A DNA stretch of 16,940 nt from JANSYP01 sp038751255 (GCA_038751255.1 JBCDGN010000086.1:1-16940); one strand, 5' to 3'; numbered from the stretch's first letter, positions 1 to 8,898 are shown. Program-made: numbers and translations. The notes: generated by a model from the sequence alone, not told the origin.

Positions 1-1
1 C

Positions 2-91
2 GATGAGCCGGAAACCCTCCGCTACGCAACGGACCTAAACTGTCCCAAGGGTGCTGACCTCAGACAGGGCAAACTATTCGCGGCCGAGTAA
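2..91 (+). CDS. 3' end of an unidentified ORF coupled to the integrase
   Basis: An open frame runs in from the left edge and ends in TAA at 89-91. That stop overlaps the integrase ATG (TAATG), so the two genes are probably translationally coupled. The visible tail is 29 residues, beginning DEPETLRYATDL and ending LRQGKLFAAE. I do not recognise it. A small gene directly before an integrase is often an excisionase or DNA-binding regulator, but nothing visible here proves that. A chance open frame of this length is also possible. Confidence 0.4.
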   Translation, partial: DEPETLRYATDLNCPKGADLRQGKLFAAE

Positions 92-1125
92 TGACAGAGC
101 ATGACTATCTGAGATCACGCAAACGCCGGGGCCGATGGTTCCACTATTATCGTCGCTGGAACCCATCAGATGCGAAAGTCATAGAAACATCTCTCGAAGT
201 CCACGGATTAGAGCCAGATGACCCCCGTGTAAAAGCAGCCTACTTTGCCAAGCACGCCGAATGGGAACATGAGCCCGAAGCAGCCAAGCCTGCGCAGTCC
301 GGGTCGTTTAGGTGGGGTATCGCAGTCTATAAGGCCGGGCCGCAATGGAAAGGGCTGTCAGACGGCACTCAGCAGCACAGAAACGGGATTTTCAGCCGCT
401 ACCTCAAGAGCCAAGGCGACCGGCCCATATCGACAATTACAAAGGATGATATCGAGGCGGCGCTCTACTCAAAGGGCGGCCATGGCGCCGTTAACGACTT
501 CAAGGCCCTGCGCCCGGTCTTTCGCTATCTCTACCGCACCAAGGTTATTCCCATCGACCCAATGAAGGGCGTTGAGATCGACCGCCCAAAGATCAAAGGC
601 CACGAGACGGCCGGAGCGGACGAAATAGAGCGGTTTCAAAGACGATGGGCGGTCGGCACAACAGAGCGCCTCATCTTTGATCTAGCGTTGTTCACGGGCG
701 CCGCGCGCGTGGATCTGGCAAAGCTCAGCCGCTCCAATATCAGCGATGATCTTCTGATCTTTGACCGCCAAAAAACCGGAGTTAGAGCTTATGTGCCAAT
801 GACCGTAGACCTGAAGCGCGTCATCTCGCAAACCCCAGATATCAGCCCAGCATTTATCCTCACAGACTACGGGAAGCCATTCACCCAGGCCGGACTCGGG
901 AACAAGTTTCAGGGCGCGGCCAAAGCCGCCAAGGTATCCTTTCGGCTGCATGGCTTGAGAAAGGCTTTCTGTTGTTATTGGGCTGAGCAAGGTAAGAGCG
1001 CCACGGAAATCGCCTCAATGGCGGGCCATAGCTCCCTTTCAGAGGTAGAGCTTTACACCCGTGCAGCTGACCGGAAACGCATCGTCAAATTGATCGCAGG
1101 ATCGCAATTTTTGGGACACACCTAG
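91..1125 (+). CDS. Tyrosine recombinase / phage-type integrase
   Basis: This 344-residue protein should catalyse site-specific integration and excision of a mobile element. The N-terminus (about 1-65) is basic and probably binds arm-type DNA. Residues about 70-155 fit a SAM-like core-binding domain. The catalytic domain carries the full set of family residues: R206 (GAARVDLAKL), K228 (QKTG), H287 and R290 (HGLRKAF), H313 (AGHSS) and the nucleophile Y322 (ELYTRA). It therefore looks intact. The start ATG overlaps the stop of the preceding frame. The gene reads towards the 3' end of a tRNA-Arg gene 68 bp downstream, the usual position for an integrase of a tRNA-integrated island or prophage. 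The element would lie to the left, mostly outside this window. The specific island is not identifiable. Confidence 0.93.
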   Translation: MTEHDYLRSRKRRGRWFHYYRRWNPSDAKVIETSLEVHGLEPDDPRVKAAYFAKHAEWEHEPEAAKPAQSGSFRWGIAVYKAGPQWKGLSDGTQQHRNGIFSRYLKSQGDRPISTITKDDIEAALYSKGGHGAVNDFKALRPVFRYLYRTKVIPIDPMKGVEIDRPKIKGHETAGADEIERFQRRWAVGTTERLIFDLALFTGAARVDLAKLSRSNISDDLLIFDRQKTGVRAYVPMTVDLKRVISQTPDISPAFILTDYGKPFTQAGLGNKFQGAAKAAKVSFRLHGLRKAFCCYWAEQGKSATEIASMAGHSSLSEVELYTRAADRKRIVKLIAGSQFLGHT

Positions 1126-1142
1126 GCAGCTTTGGGACACAC
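1110..1142 (+). repeat. 12-bp direct repeat TTTGGGACACAC at the integrase 3' end
   Basis: TTTGGGACACAC occurs at 1110-1121, inside the last integrase codons, and again at 1131-1142, 21 bp later (two helical turns). The copies lie between the integrase active-site codons and the tRNA attachment end. A partial inverted match, TGTCCCAA, is at 41-48. The arrangement is consistent with integrase arm-binding sites, but that role is inferred. Confidence 0.6.
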
Positions 1143-1193
1143 TTTTCATAAGCAATTGATTTCAGTAGAAAGTAATGAGCTAAAAAGCAAAGG

Positions 1194-1220
1194 TGGCGAT
1201 CCCTGAAGGACTCGAACCCT
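1194..1220 (-). other. Candidate attachment-site core (tRNA-Arg 3' end)
   Basis: Tyrosine integrases commonly recombine at the T-arm to CCA end of a tRNA, and the adjacent integrase lies on the 3' side of this tRNA. The segment covers the T-arm through the encoded CCA. The exact core cannot be set here because the second att copy, at the far end of the element, is outside the window. Confidence 0.35.
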
Positions 1221-1270
1221 CAACCTGCTGATTAGAAGTCAGCTGCTCTATCCAGTTGAGCTAAGGGACC
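1194..1270 (-). tRNA. tRNA-Arg (anticodon UCU)
   Basis: Read on the minus strand, the gene is 77 nt and starts GGTCCCTTAGCTC. It folds as a normal cloverleaf. The acceptor stem is GGTCCCT with AGGGATC (one G-U). The anticodon stem is GCTGA/TCAGC around the loop CTTCTAA, with anticodon TCT from 1236-1234. The T-loop contains GGTTCGAGTCC. A 3' CCA is encoded at 1196-1194. It decodes AGA (and possibly AGG) arginine codons. Its 3' end faces the integrase, so it probably doubles as the element's integration target; the intact sequence shows that integration has preserved the tRNA. Confidence 0.96.
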
Positions 1271-1297
1271 GCTGACGACCTTCTGCGCCATGCGCGG

Positions 1298-1338
1298 GGC
1301 GGGTTCAACCCGCCTGACATGTCATCGCTGCATCAGCG
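1298..1338. repeat. Three adjacent inverted repeats at the lysR 3' end
   Basis: Three perfect inverted repeats lie almost back to back: GGCGGGTTCAACCCGCC (1298-1314), TGACATGTCA (1315-1324) and CGCTG-CAT-CAGCG (1326-1338, overlapping the LysR stop codon). The first is a strong GC-rich hairpin just beyond the LysR stop on the minus strand and upstream of the tRNA. It may terminate lysR transcription, but no U-run follows, so an ordinary Rho-independent terminator is not shown. Confidence 0.55.
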
Positions 1339-2256
1339 TTGCTCTGGCCACGCAAAGAGATCGGCTTTATCATCGCGCAAGTAGGTCTCGAAGAAATCTG
1401 AGAAGGTCGCAACCAGTGGCGGCAGTTGCTCGTAAGGGGGATAGTAGAGCGTGAGCCAAAGCGGGGCGACCACCCAATCGGACAGAAGTTTTTCGATCTC
1501 ACCGTCCTGGATGGCGTCATCGACGATGAAACCCGGCAGGACCGCGATGCCCAGGCCTCGGCGCACCAATTGAAATAGAAGATCGCCATTATTCGTGGTG
1601 AACTCCTTGCTCGCTTTGACCGTGCGTTTCGTGGAACCGCGATGAAACTCCCAAACTTCAGCGGACGGGCCGGTGCCGTAGGATAGGCAAAGCGCGCTTG
1701 GCAAATCCTCTGGCATCGACGGACGGTCGTGGCGCAGAAACAGGCTCGGTGCGGCAATCGCATGGCGCGGTACCTCACATAGCTTGCGCCAAATCGTGGA
1801 TTTGTCCGCTGGCGGATTGGAGATGCGGATCGCAAGATCGCACGTGTCTTCGATCACATCGATAAGAGTGTCGGTCATGGTGACTTCAAGCGCGATGCGA
1901 GGATAGGCAAGACGGAAGGCATCCAAAAGGCCAGGCAGCAATCTCATCCCCATCGAGACCGGGGCATTGATCCTTAGCCGCCCCTGGTCTGGCAAGCCTG
2001 CCCGTCGCAAATCCTCCGAGGCAAGATCGAAATCCTCGACCAGGGATTTGTACCGAGCCGCCGCAACCGCCCCAGCACTGGTGAGCGAGACCTTGCGCGT
2101 GGTGCGCAGCAAAAGCTGTTGGCCGAGCTCCTTTTCCAGCCGCGCGACCTCTCGGGTCACAGTCGCCGCGGTCAAGCCAAGGCTTCGCGCCGCGCCCGCA
2201 AAACTCTGCAAGCGCGAGACTTCCAAAAAGACACGAAGAGCCCGCAGATCATCCAC
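1333..2256 (-). CDS. LysR-family transcriptional regulator
   Basis: This 307-residue protein has the LysR layout: an N-terminal winged helix-turn-helix (about residues 4-60, recognition region SFAGAARSLGLTAATVTREV) and a C-terminal periplasmic-binding-like effector domain (about 85-300). I chose the GTG at 2256 as start because the protein then begins VDDLRALRVFLEVS, the normal family beginning. An in-frame ATG at 2292 would add 12 residues (MIDCCILCNNRA) that do not fit the family and would place a palindromic operator candidate inside the gene. It is divergent from the dioxygenase/hydrolase operon and is its likely regulator, probably responding to an aromatic or quinone-like effector. The effector is inferred from context only. 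Confidence 0.9.
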   Translation of the reverse strand: MDDLRALRVFLEVSRLQSFAGAARSLGLTAATVTREVARLEKELGQQLLLRTTRKVSLTSAGAVAAARYKSLVEDFDLASEDLRRAGLPDQGRLRINAPVSMGMRLLPGLLDAFRLAYPRIALEVTMTDTLIDVIEDTCDLAIRISNPPADKSTIWRKLCEVPRHAIAAPSLFLRHDRPSMPEDLPSALCLSYGTGPSAEVWEFHRGSTKRTVKASKEFTTNNGDLLFQLVRRGLGIAVLPGFIVDDAIQDGEIEKLLSDWVVAPLWLTLYYPPYEQLPPLVATFSDFFETYLRDDKADLFAWPEQR

Positions 2257-2261
2257 GGCCC

Positions 2262-2301
2262 GATTATTGCACAAAATGCAACAGTCAATCAAAGATTATT
2301 G
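2262..2301. promoter_or_regulatory. LysR-type operator in the divergent promoter
   Basis: TTGCACAAAATGCAA at 2267-2281 is a perfect 5-bp inverted repeat with a 5-bp spacer and contains the T-N11-A pattern typical of LysR boxes. It lies 10 bp before the chosen GTG start of the LysR gene. A direct repeat GATTATTG starts at 2262 and again at 2294 (GATTATTGG), 32 bp or about three helical turns apart. On the minus strand, TTGACT (2290-2285) could be a -35 element overlapping this site, consistent with autorepression. Binding is not demonstrated. Confidence 0.6.
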
Positions 2302-2375
2302 GCATTCCCGAGCATGGTAATCCGCCCCATATCTCGGTCAACACCGATTTTGACGCTCAATGAAAGGCGATCATC

Positions 2376-3314
2376 ATGCTCGATCAAATCCAAGGCCTGC
2401 ACCACGTGACCTCTATTGCAGCCGACGCAAAGGGGACCGACGCATTTTTCACTGACACCATCGGCCTGCGCAGGGTCAAGAAAACCGTCAACTTCGACGC
2501 GCCAGAGGTCTACCACCTGTATTACGGCGATGAGGTCGGCACGCCCGGTTCGGTCATGACCTACTTTCCCTTTGGCGATGCGGCGCGGGGCAGTCGCGGT
2601 GCGGGCGAGGTTGGCGTCACCGAATTCGCTGTGCCCGAAGGCGCGCTGGATTACTGGAAAGCACGCCTCGCAAACAAAGGCGTCGGCGGTCTCTCCGAAG
2701 GCACAGTTTTTGGTGAAAAACGACTGAGCTTTGACGGCCCAGACGGCGATGGGTTCGCTCTGGTCGAGGCAGATCCCGCGGGCCGCACCCCTTGGACCGG
2801 TGCGGATGTGCCTGACGAGGCGGGGATCTTGGGCTTCCATGGCGCGCGATTCACACTGCGTGATCCAGCCCCGACCGGTGAGCTTTTGAGCTTCATGGGC
2901 TACGAGAAAGCCGACACCAAGGATGGCGTCACGCGATATGTGATCCCCGGCGGCAATGGAGCCAACAGCATCGATCTAGAGGCCCAGCCCGGCGCTGGCG
3001 CTGCGATGCAAGGCGCTGGATCAGTGCACCATATCGCTTTCGCGGTCAAAGATCGCGCGGCGCAATTAGAGGTGCGCAAAGGCCTTCTCGATACTGGGTA
3101 CCAAGTCACCCCGGTGATCGACCGGGACTACTTCTGGGCAATCTACTTCCGCACCCCAGGCGGCGTCCTCTTCGAGGTTGCTACGAATGAGCCTGGCTTT
3201 GATCGCGACGAAGACACTGCGCATCTCGGTGAAGCGCTGAAATTGCCCACGCGCTATGAGCCCCATCGGGCGCAGATCGAAGCTCTGCTGCCCCCGATTG
3301 GCACGCAGTCATAA
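2376..3314 (+). CDS. Ring-cleaving dioxygenase, VOC family (MhqO-like)
   Basis: This is a 312-residue protein with two vicinal-oxygen-chelate (glyoxalase-like) halves. Domain one begins LHHVTSIA (H9-H10) and domain two begins GSVHHIAFAV (H218-H219). GGVLFEVATNEPGF supplies E267. These positions match the His/His/Glu metal ligands of extradiol-type dioxygenases. The family includes Bacillus subtilis MhqO/MhqA-type proteins that act on hydroquinones. The start ATG has GAAAGG 8 bp upstream. The alpha/beta hydrolase follows after 24 bp, so the two are probably one operon, and a LysR gene is divergent. I infer a cytosolic Fe(II)-dependent enzyme opening an aromatic (hydroquinone-like) ring; the true substrate is unknown. 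Confidence 0.88.
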   Translation: MLDQIQGLHHVTSIAADAKGTDAFFTDTIGLRRVKKTVNFDAPEVYHLYYGDEVGTPGSVMTYFPFGDAARGSRGAGEVGVTEFAVPEGALDYWKARLANKGVGGLSEGTVFGEKRLSFDGPDGDGFALVEADPAGRTPWTGADVPDEAGILGFHGARFTLRDPAPTGELLSFMGYEKADTKDGVTRYVIPGGNGANSIDLEAQPGAGAAMQGAGSVHHIAFAVKDRAAQLEVRKGLLDTGYQVTPVIDRDYFWAIYFRTPGGVLFEVATNEPGFDRDEDTAHLGEALKLPTRYEPHRAQIEALLPPIGTQS

Positions 3315-3338
3315 GCGGCCCAGGGAAGGAGACAGAAC

Positions 3339-3971
3339 ATGTCCAAATCAGCTTATACTGCCCTGACAGTCCCGCCCTCTCAGGGGGCGCCTCTTCTTTT
3401 CGCGTTCCACGGCACTGGAGGGGATGAGACCCAGTTTTTCGATCTCGCCCAGAAACTCCTGCCACAAGCCGGGGTGATCTCGCCAAGGGGCGATGTCTCG
3501 GAAATGGGTGCTGCACGCTTCTTTCGCCGCACCGGAGAGGGCGTCTACGACATGGATGACCTCGCGCAACGGACACAGACCATGGCGGGCTACATCGCGG
3601 CCCATAAGGAAGAACATCCAGGCAGCCCGGTCTACGGGTTCGGCTATTCCAACGGCGCGAATATTTTGGCCTCGGTGGCCATCACACATCCCGATCTGTT
3701 CGACCGCATTGGGCTATTGCACCCACTGATCCCATGGGCGCCTGCACCTCAGCCGGGGCTTTCAGATCGTCAGGTGTTGATCACCGCCGGGCAGCGCGAT
3801 GCGATTTGTCCTTGGCCCAAAAGCCAAGCTCTGATCGAGTGGTTTGTCGCCCAAGGCGCTCATGTCACCACCGAGATCCATGATGGTGCCCATGAGATAC
3901 GGCAGGGCGAGATACAAGCCTTGGCCAATCTGTTGCGGTCAGAAAGCACGGCAAGCGTGGCAGGCGCTTAG
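3339..3971 (+). CDS. Alpha/beta hydrolase / carboxylesterase (MhqD-like)
   Basis: This 210-residue protein is a compact alpha/beta hydrolase of the phospholipase/carboxylesterase group. FAFHGTGGDE (from about residue 23) forms the oxyanion-hole HGTGG region. The nucleophile is S104 in GYSNGA, the acid D154 in GQRDAICP, and the base H185 in HDGAHEI. A strong ribosome site (GGAAGGAG) precedes the ATG. It follows the ring-cleaving dioxygenase by 24 bp, the same pairing as mhqO/mhqD in Firmicutes quinone-stress operons. It may hydrolyse the ring-opened product or an ester of the aromatic substrate. Its stop overlaps that of the convergent complex I gene by 4 bp. Confidence 0.9.
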   Translation: MSKSAYTALTVPPSQGAPLLFAFHGTGGDETQFFDLAQKLLPQAGVISPRGDVSEMGAARFFRRTGEGVYDMDDLAQRTQTMAGYIAAHKEEHPGSPVYGFGYSNGANILASVAITHPDLFDRIGLLHPLIPWAPAPQPGLSDRQVLITAGQRDAICPWPKSQALIEWFVAQGAHVTTEIHDGAHEIRQGEIQALANLLRSESTASVAGA

Positions 3972-4279
3972 TGGGTCCAAGCGCCCTTGCGCTCGGTGGC
4001 GAAGTTCTCGCCATAGCCCCGGGGCCGGATCACATGTTTACGAGTGTTGGGATCGATGACCTGTGCGTCGATCCCTTTTTCATTCGCATAGGCAATCGCG
4101 GCCTCTTTGGTCTCAAAGTGAAGCGTTACCTGGGACTGAGTGTCCGAAGACGACGTCCAGCCCATTAGGGGGTCAACGGACCGGTTCTCGGCCGGTTCAA
4201 ACACCAAGACCCACTCTTTGGTTTTTGCCATGCCAGACTGCATGGCGGTCTTCGCTGGCTTATAAATTCGCGCGCGCAT
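3968..4279 (-). CDS. NADH dehydrogenase (complex I) NDUFS4-like accessory subunit
   Basis: This 103-residue protein matches the 'ETC complex I subunit conserved region' family: it starts MRARIYKPAKTAMQSG, has WVLVFEP and DPLMGWTSSSDTQSQV in the middle, and ends YGENFATERKGAWTH. These are the hallmarks of alphaproteobacterial homologues of mitochondrial NDUFS4 (18 kDa/AQDQ). It should sit on the peripheral arm of complex I near the NADH-binding module and help assembly or stability. A GGAG ribosome site precedes the ATG. It is convergent with the hydrolase (4-bp overlap of stops) and divergent from uvrB. The main nuo operon is not in the window, which is usual for this subunit. Confidence 0.92.
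   Translation of the reverse strand: MRARIYKPAKTAMQSGMAKTKEWVLVFEPAENRSVDPLMGWTSSSDTQSQVTLHFETKEAAIAYANEKGIDAQVIDPNTRKHVIRPRGYGENFATERKGAWTH
4184..4198 (+). promoter_or_regulatory. SOS-box-like sequence GTTC-N7-GTTC
   Basis: GTTCTCGGCCGGTTC exactly fits the alphaproteobacterial LexA pattern GTTC-N7-GTTC. It lies 229 bp before the uvrB start, inside the reverse-strand complex I subunit gene, where it encodes part of FEPAENRS. One match of this eight-base pattern is expected by chance about every second window of this size, so the assignment is tentative. Confidence 0.25.
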
Positions 4280-4426
4280 GGTGTCTCCAAACGTTAAGCC
4301 TTATGTAGGGGGATTGGGGTGTGAAAGACAAGCGTGCGATCTGTCTCGACAGCCCACAACATCTCGCAACTTTCAGAAGATTTGCTATTTATCTGTTGTC
4401 GTGTCTTCCGCGCAAGAAAGCAGCCA

Positions 4427-6625
<2,199 letters not shown>

Positions 6626-6684
6626 ATTAGGATCAGGCTCTGTTTGAGACTGGAAACGCTCTGAAATCGTGCTCTAACTATGCT

Positions 6685-7104
6685 ATGCGCTTTCTATTGC
6701 TTTTGACACTCGCCACACCCGCCGCGGCTTGGGAGTTCTCCGTCGAAAACGACACCTGCCGTCTCACCCATACGGAAGCAGAAGCAGAAGCTGTGGTAAC
6801 CTACACGCCCGCCGATAGCCTATACGCGATCACGCTCACGGGGCCGGAGACCTGGGCACCTTTCCCATTCTTTGTCATCCGATTTGACGGCGCGCGGCCT
6901 TTGACCATCACAACTGATCGACAGACGTATGCGGGATCGGCTCTCACTGTTACCGACCGTGGCTTCGGGAATGTCCTTGACGGGCTTGCCTCCAACCAAA
7001 GCGCGATTGCGCAGCTTGGGCCTCAAAGCATGGCGTTTTCCTTAGAAGGCGCGGCTCCCGAAGTGGCGAAGTTTCGCGCCTGCACCGATGCCGCACTCGC
7101 CTAA
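6685..7104 (+). CDS. Small exported protein of unknown function, downstream of uvrB
   Basis: This 139-residue protein has a short signal peptide (MRFLLLLTLATPAAA, cleavage near AAA-WE), so it is probably periplasmic. The mature part is mostly beta-strand-like, with two cysteines (one in NDTCRLTH and one in FRACTD near the C-terminus) that could pair. The core ends in the segment VTDRGFGNVLDGLASNQ. I recall similar proteins next to uvrB in Rhodobacteraceae, sometimes labelled 'excinuclease ABC subunit B' by proximity. Nothing here resembles UvrB, and an exported protein cannot share its role. There is no good ribosome site. A short GAAGCA triplication encodes EAEAEA near residue 32. Confidence 0.75.
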   Translation: MRFLLLLTLATPAAAWEFSVENDTCRLTHTEAEAEAVVTYTPADSLYAITLTGPETWAPFPFFVIRFDGARPLTITTDRQTYAGSALTVTDRGFGNVLDGLASNQSAIAQLGPQSMAFSLEGAAPEVAKFRACTDAALA

Positions 7105-7213
7105 GACCCTTCGTCAGGCGGCAAGAAACCATCGAAGCTGTCGGTCAACCAGTGGTATCAAGCTGCAGTGCCCCTCCATCCTGGCGCCTGAGCCGCATCA
7201 ACCGAGAGGCTCT

Positions 7214-8704
7214 TTATTGTCGGCCAAAATCCATACTTCCAGCCGGCGCCGATCTGATGGAAAGTGTAAGAGGAGCATAAGACTCAAGTTCGGGATAGGA
7301 AACCAGATCCCCGCTGATAAAGGCGATTTCATCGAACTCGGTGAGCTCGACCGTCGCATCGATGATCAGCTCAGAGTCGAGATACCCGATCCCGCTGTCA
7401 TCGTCGGTTCTGAGCAAATCACAGGTGACCATATCGTCTTGACCCCGGATCAATCCAACAAGCGCCAGATAAGGGTCAGCTTCATCATCCCCTGAAAGAG
7501 ACGCAGTGAACACGCCACCGACCTCTTCGATCAACTCTTGAACCGAATAGATAACTCCGAAAGGCGCATAAAGTTCGGAGTAGGCAGCCGATGGGCTCAT
7601 CGAGACGAAAAGGGTTATGTATTCCTCGCAGAAGGAGATAATCGCGTCGTCGACCTCTTCTGTATCGATGAAAGTATCTGGCTCTTCGGCAAGCAGGCGT
7701 TGCTGCACCTCGGTGGCAAGTTTGACATCTTTGAACGGGCAATTGTCTTGCGGCATGTTTTCAAATTGCCGCTGGTATTCGCAGATGATCTCGCGCCCGA
7801 GATAAGTGATCTCGGCATTGGCATAATCGTTGTAGCCAAAACGGACCAATTCCTGGCGACGTAAACTGACCAGATCGGGCACAAAATTCGTCTCGCGGCT
7901 ATGTCGAAAATAGTATTCCTTAAAGCCATCGCTGTCGTTCGAGGTGTGATCATACTTTTCACCGAAAGACAGCAGCATAGGAAGGTAGCCGTCAAGACGC
8001 GCGCGTTCGATATGGCTGAGCTTTCGCTCTTCTTCGATTTTCCGCTGCACCGCGAGTACGGCCTGTTCCCGCTCCACACGACCTAGTGAGGCAAGGACCC
8101 GTTCGCCCTCAGAGTCTCCGGGTTTGCGCGGTGCATTCTGTAAGGCAGAGACGATTTTGTTGGCCAGATCTGTCGCGCGACCTTTGAATTCAGACCCGTC
8201 GTCTAACGTGGTTTCCTCGTCCAATTGCTCCGTCTGCTTTCCACTCGCAAGCAGCGCCAGTGCCACCATATCCTTGGTCGGCACGATGAGTGCGCCGATC
8301 AGCAAAAACCCAAAGATAGAGACGAAAGCATTGTTAGACCGAGAAATGATTGCCACGATGATGCCGACCGCAGCAATCATCGAAAATATCTCCATCGCGC
8401 GCAGACGCACCCAATCCTCGATGCCGAGATCCCAGAGCGTGGTTACGGCGAGGAAACAGAGACCTCCTATAGCCGCGAGGACAAAGACGACAATCCCGGC
8501 CATCTGTAGAAGTTGTCCACCTTTCTCAAGCAGCGGAGTATTGGGCTGATTTTCAGGTGCCAGATAATTGCCGTTACCGTTGTTTTGGCCATTGCCGCTG
8601 CGATGACCATCTCCACCGGTGGTGCCATTTCCACCGGTGGTGCCGTTTCCATCACCATTGGCATCACTGCTCTCGGGCTGTTTCTGCGAGGTGTCTTCAG
8701 ACAT
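7214..8704 (-). CDS. Membrane protein of unknown function with Gly/Asn-rich N-terminus
   Basis: I do not recognise this 496-residue protein. It has four visible parts. Residues 1-60 are hydrophilic and low-complexity (Gly, Asn, Asp, Thr), partly built from a duplicated NGTTGG unit. Residues 66-90, 104-121 and 124-142 are likely transmembrane helices. A charged helical stretch (about 155-235, including EEERKLSHIERARLDGYL) may form a coiled coil. The remainder is an acidic soluble domain with scattered cysteines. With three helices the two soluble parts would face opposite sides of the membrane. It is a single gene, divergent from the VOC gene and convergent with the small exported protein. The acidic C-terminal region might bind a ligand or partner, but no motif shows it. 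Confidence 0.8.
   Translation of the reverse strand: MSEDTSQKQPESSDANGDGNGTTGGNGTTGGDGHRSGNGQNNGNGNYLAPENQPNTPLLEKGGQLLQMAGIVVFVLAAIGGLCFLAVTTLWDLGIEDWVRLRAMEIFSMIAAVGIIVAIISRSNNAFVSIFGFLLIGALIVPTKDMVALALLASGKQTEQLDEETTLDDGSEFKGRATDLANKIVSALQNAPRKPGDSEGERVLASLGRVEREQAVLAVQRKIEEERKLSHIERARLDGYLPMLLSFGEKYDHTSNDSDGFKEYYFRHSRETNFVPDLVSLRRQELVRFGYNDYANAEITYLGREIICEYQRQFENMPQDNCPFKDVKLATEVQQRLLAEEPDTFIDTEEVDDAIISFCEEYITLFVSMSPSAAYSELYAPFGVIYSVQELIEEVGGVFTASLSGDDEADPYLALVGLIRGQDDMVTCDLLRTDDDSGIGYLDSELIIDATVELTEFDEIAFISGDLVSYPELESYAPLTLSIRSAPAGSMDFGRQ
8612..8647. repeat. 18-bp tandem duplication in the membrane protein gene
   Basis: Two 18-bp units (8612-8629 and 8630-8647) differ at one base and encode NGTTGG twice on the minus strand. 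The duplication lengthens the flexible N-terminal linker in frame. It could vary in copy number between strains. Confidence 0.75.
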
Positions 8705-8898
8705 GGGCGATCTCTCAACCTGCTAAGTAGCAGCGCTAAACTATCACCAAAAAACTGGGGCCTGAGAGTTATTAACGGATAGTAAAGCAAATTCACTGTG
8801 GGGGAGTCCATTTGGCAACATCTTGGACAACCGCCCTTTTCCCGCGAAACCTGCTATGCAATGGTCTCGGAACTGCGCCTGAACGGGAGACAGTCACC

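Noticed and set aside
1305..1835. A 176-codon minus-strand frame overlapping the LysR gene
   Set aside because: It is a different frame of the same strand within the LysR coding region and has Arg/Ser/Pro-rich composition typical of a shadow frame.
2289..2840. A 183-codon minus-strand frame opposite the VOC dioxygenase
   Set aside because: The forward frame has clear family motifs and a ribosome site. The reverse frame has neither.
4334..4426. Extended N-terminus of uvrB from a GTG at 4334
   Set aside because: The 31 added residues do not resemble UvrB N-termini. The ATG at 4427 gives the usual beginning, RPDKFAILHAP.
8812..8898. Longer start for the single-domain VOC protein (TTG at 8812)
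   Set aside because: The extra 29 residues do not fit the domain, and a good ribosome site (GGGAGA) precedes the TTG at 8899.
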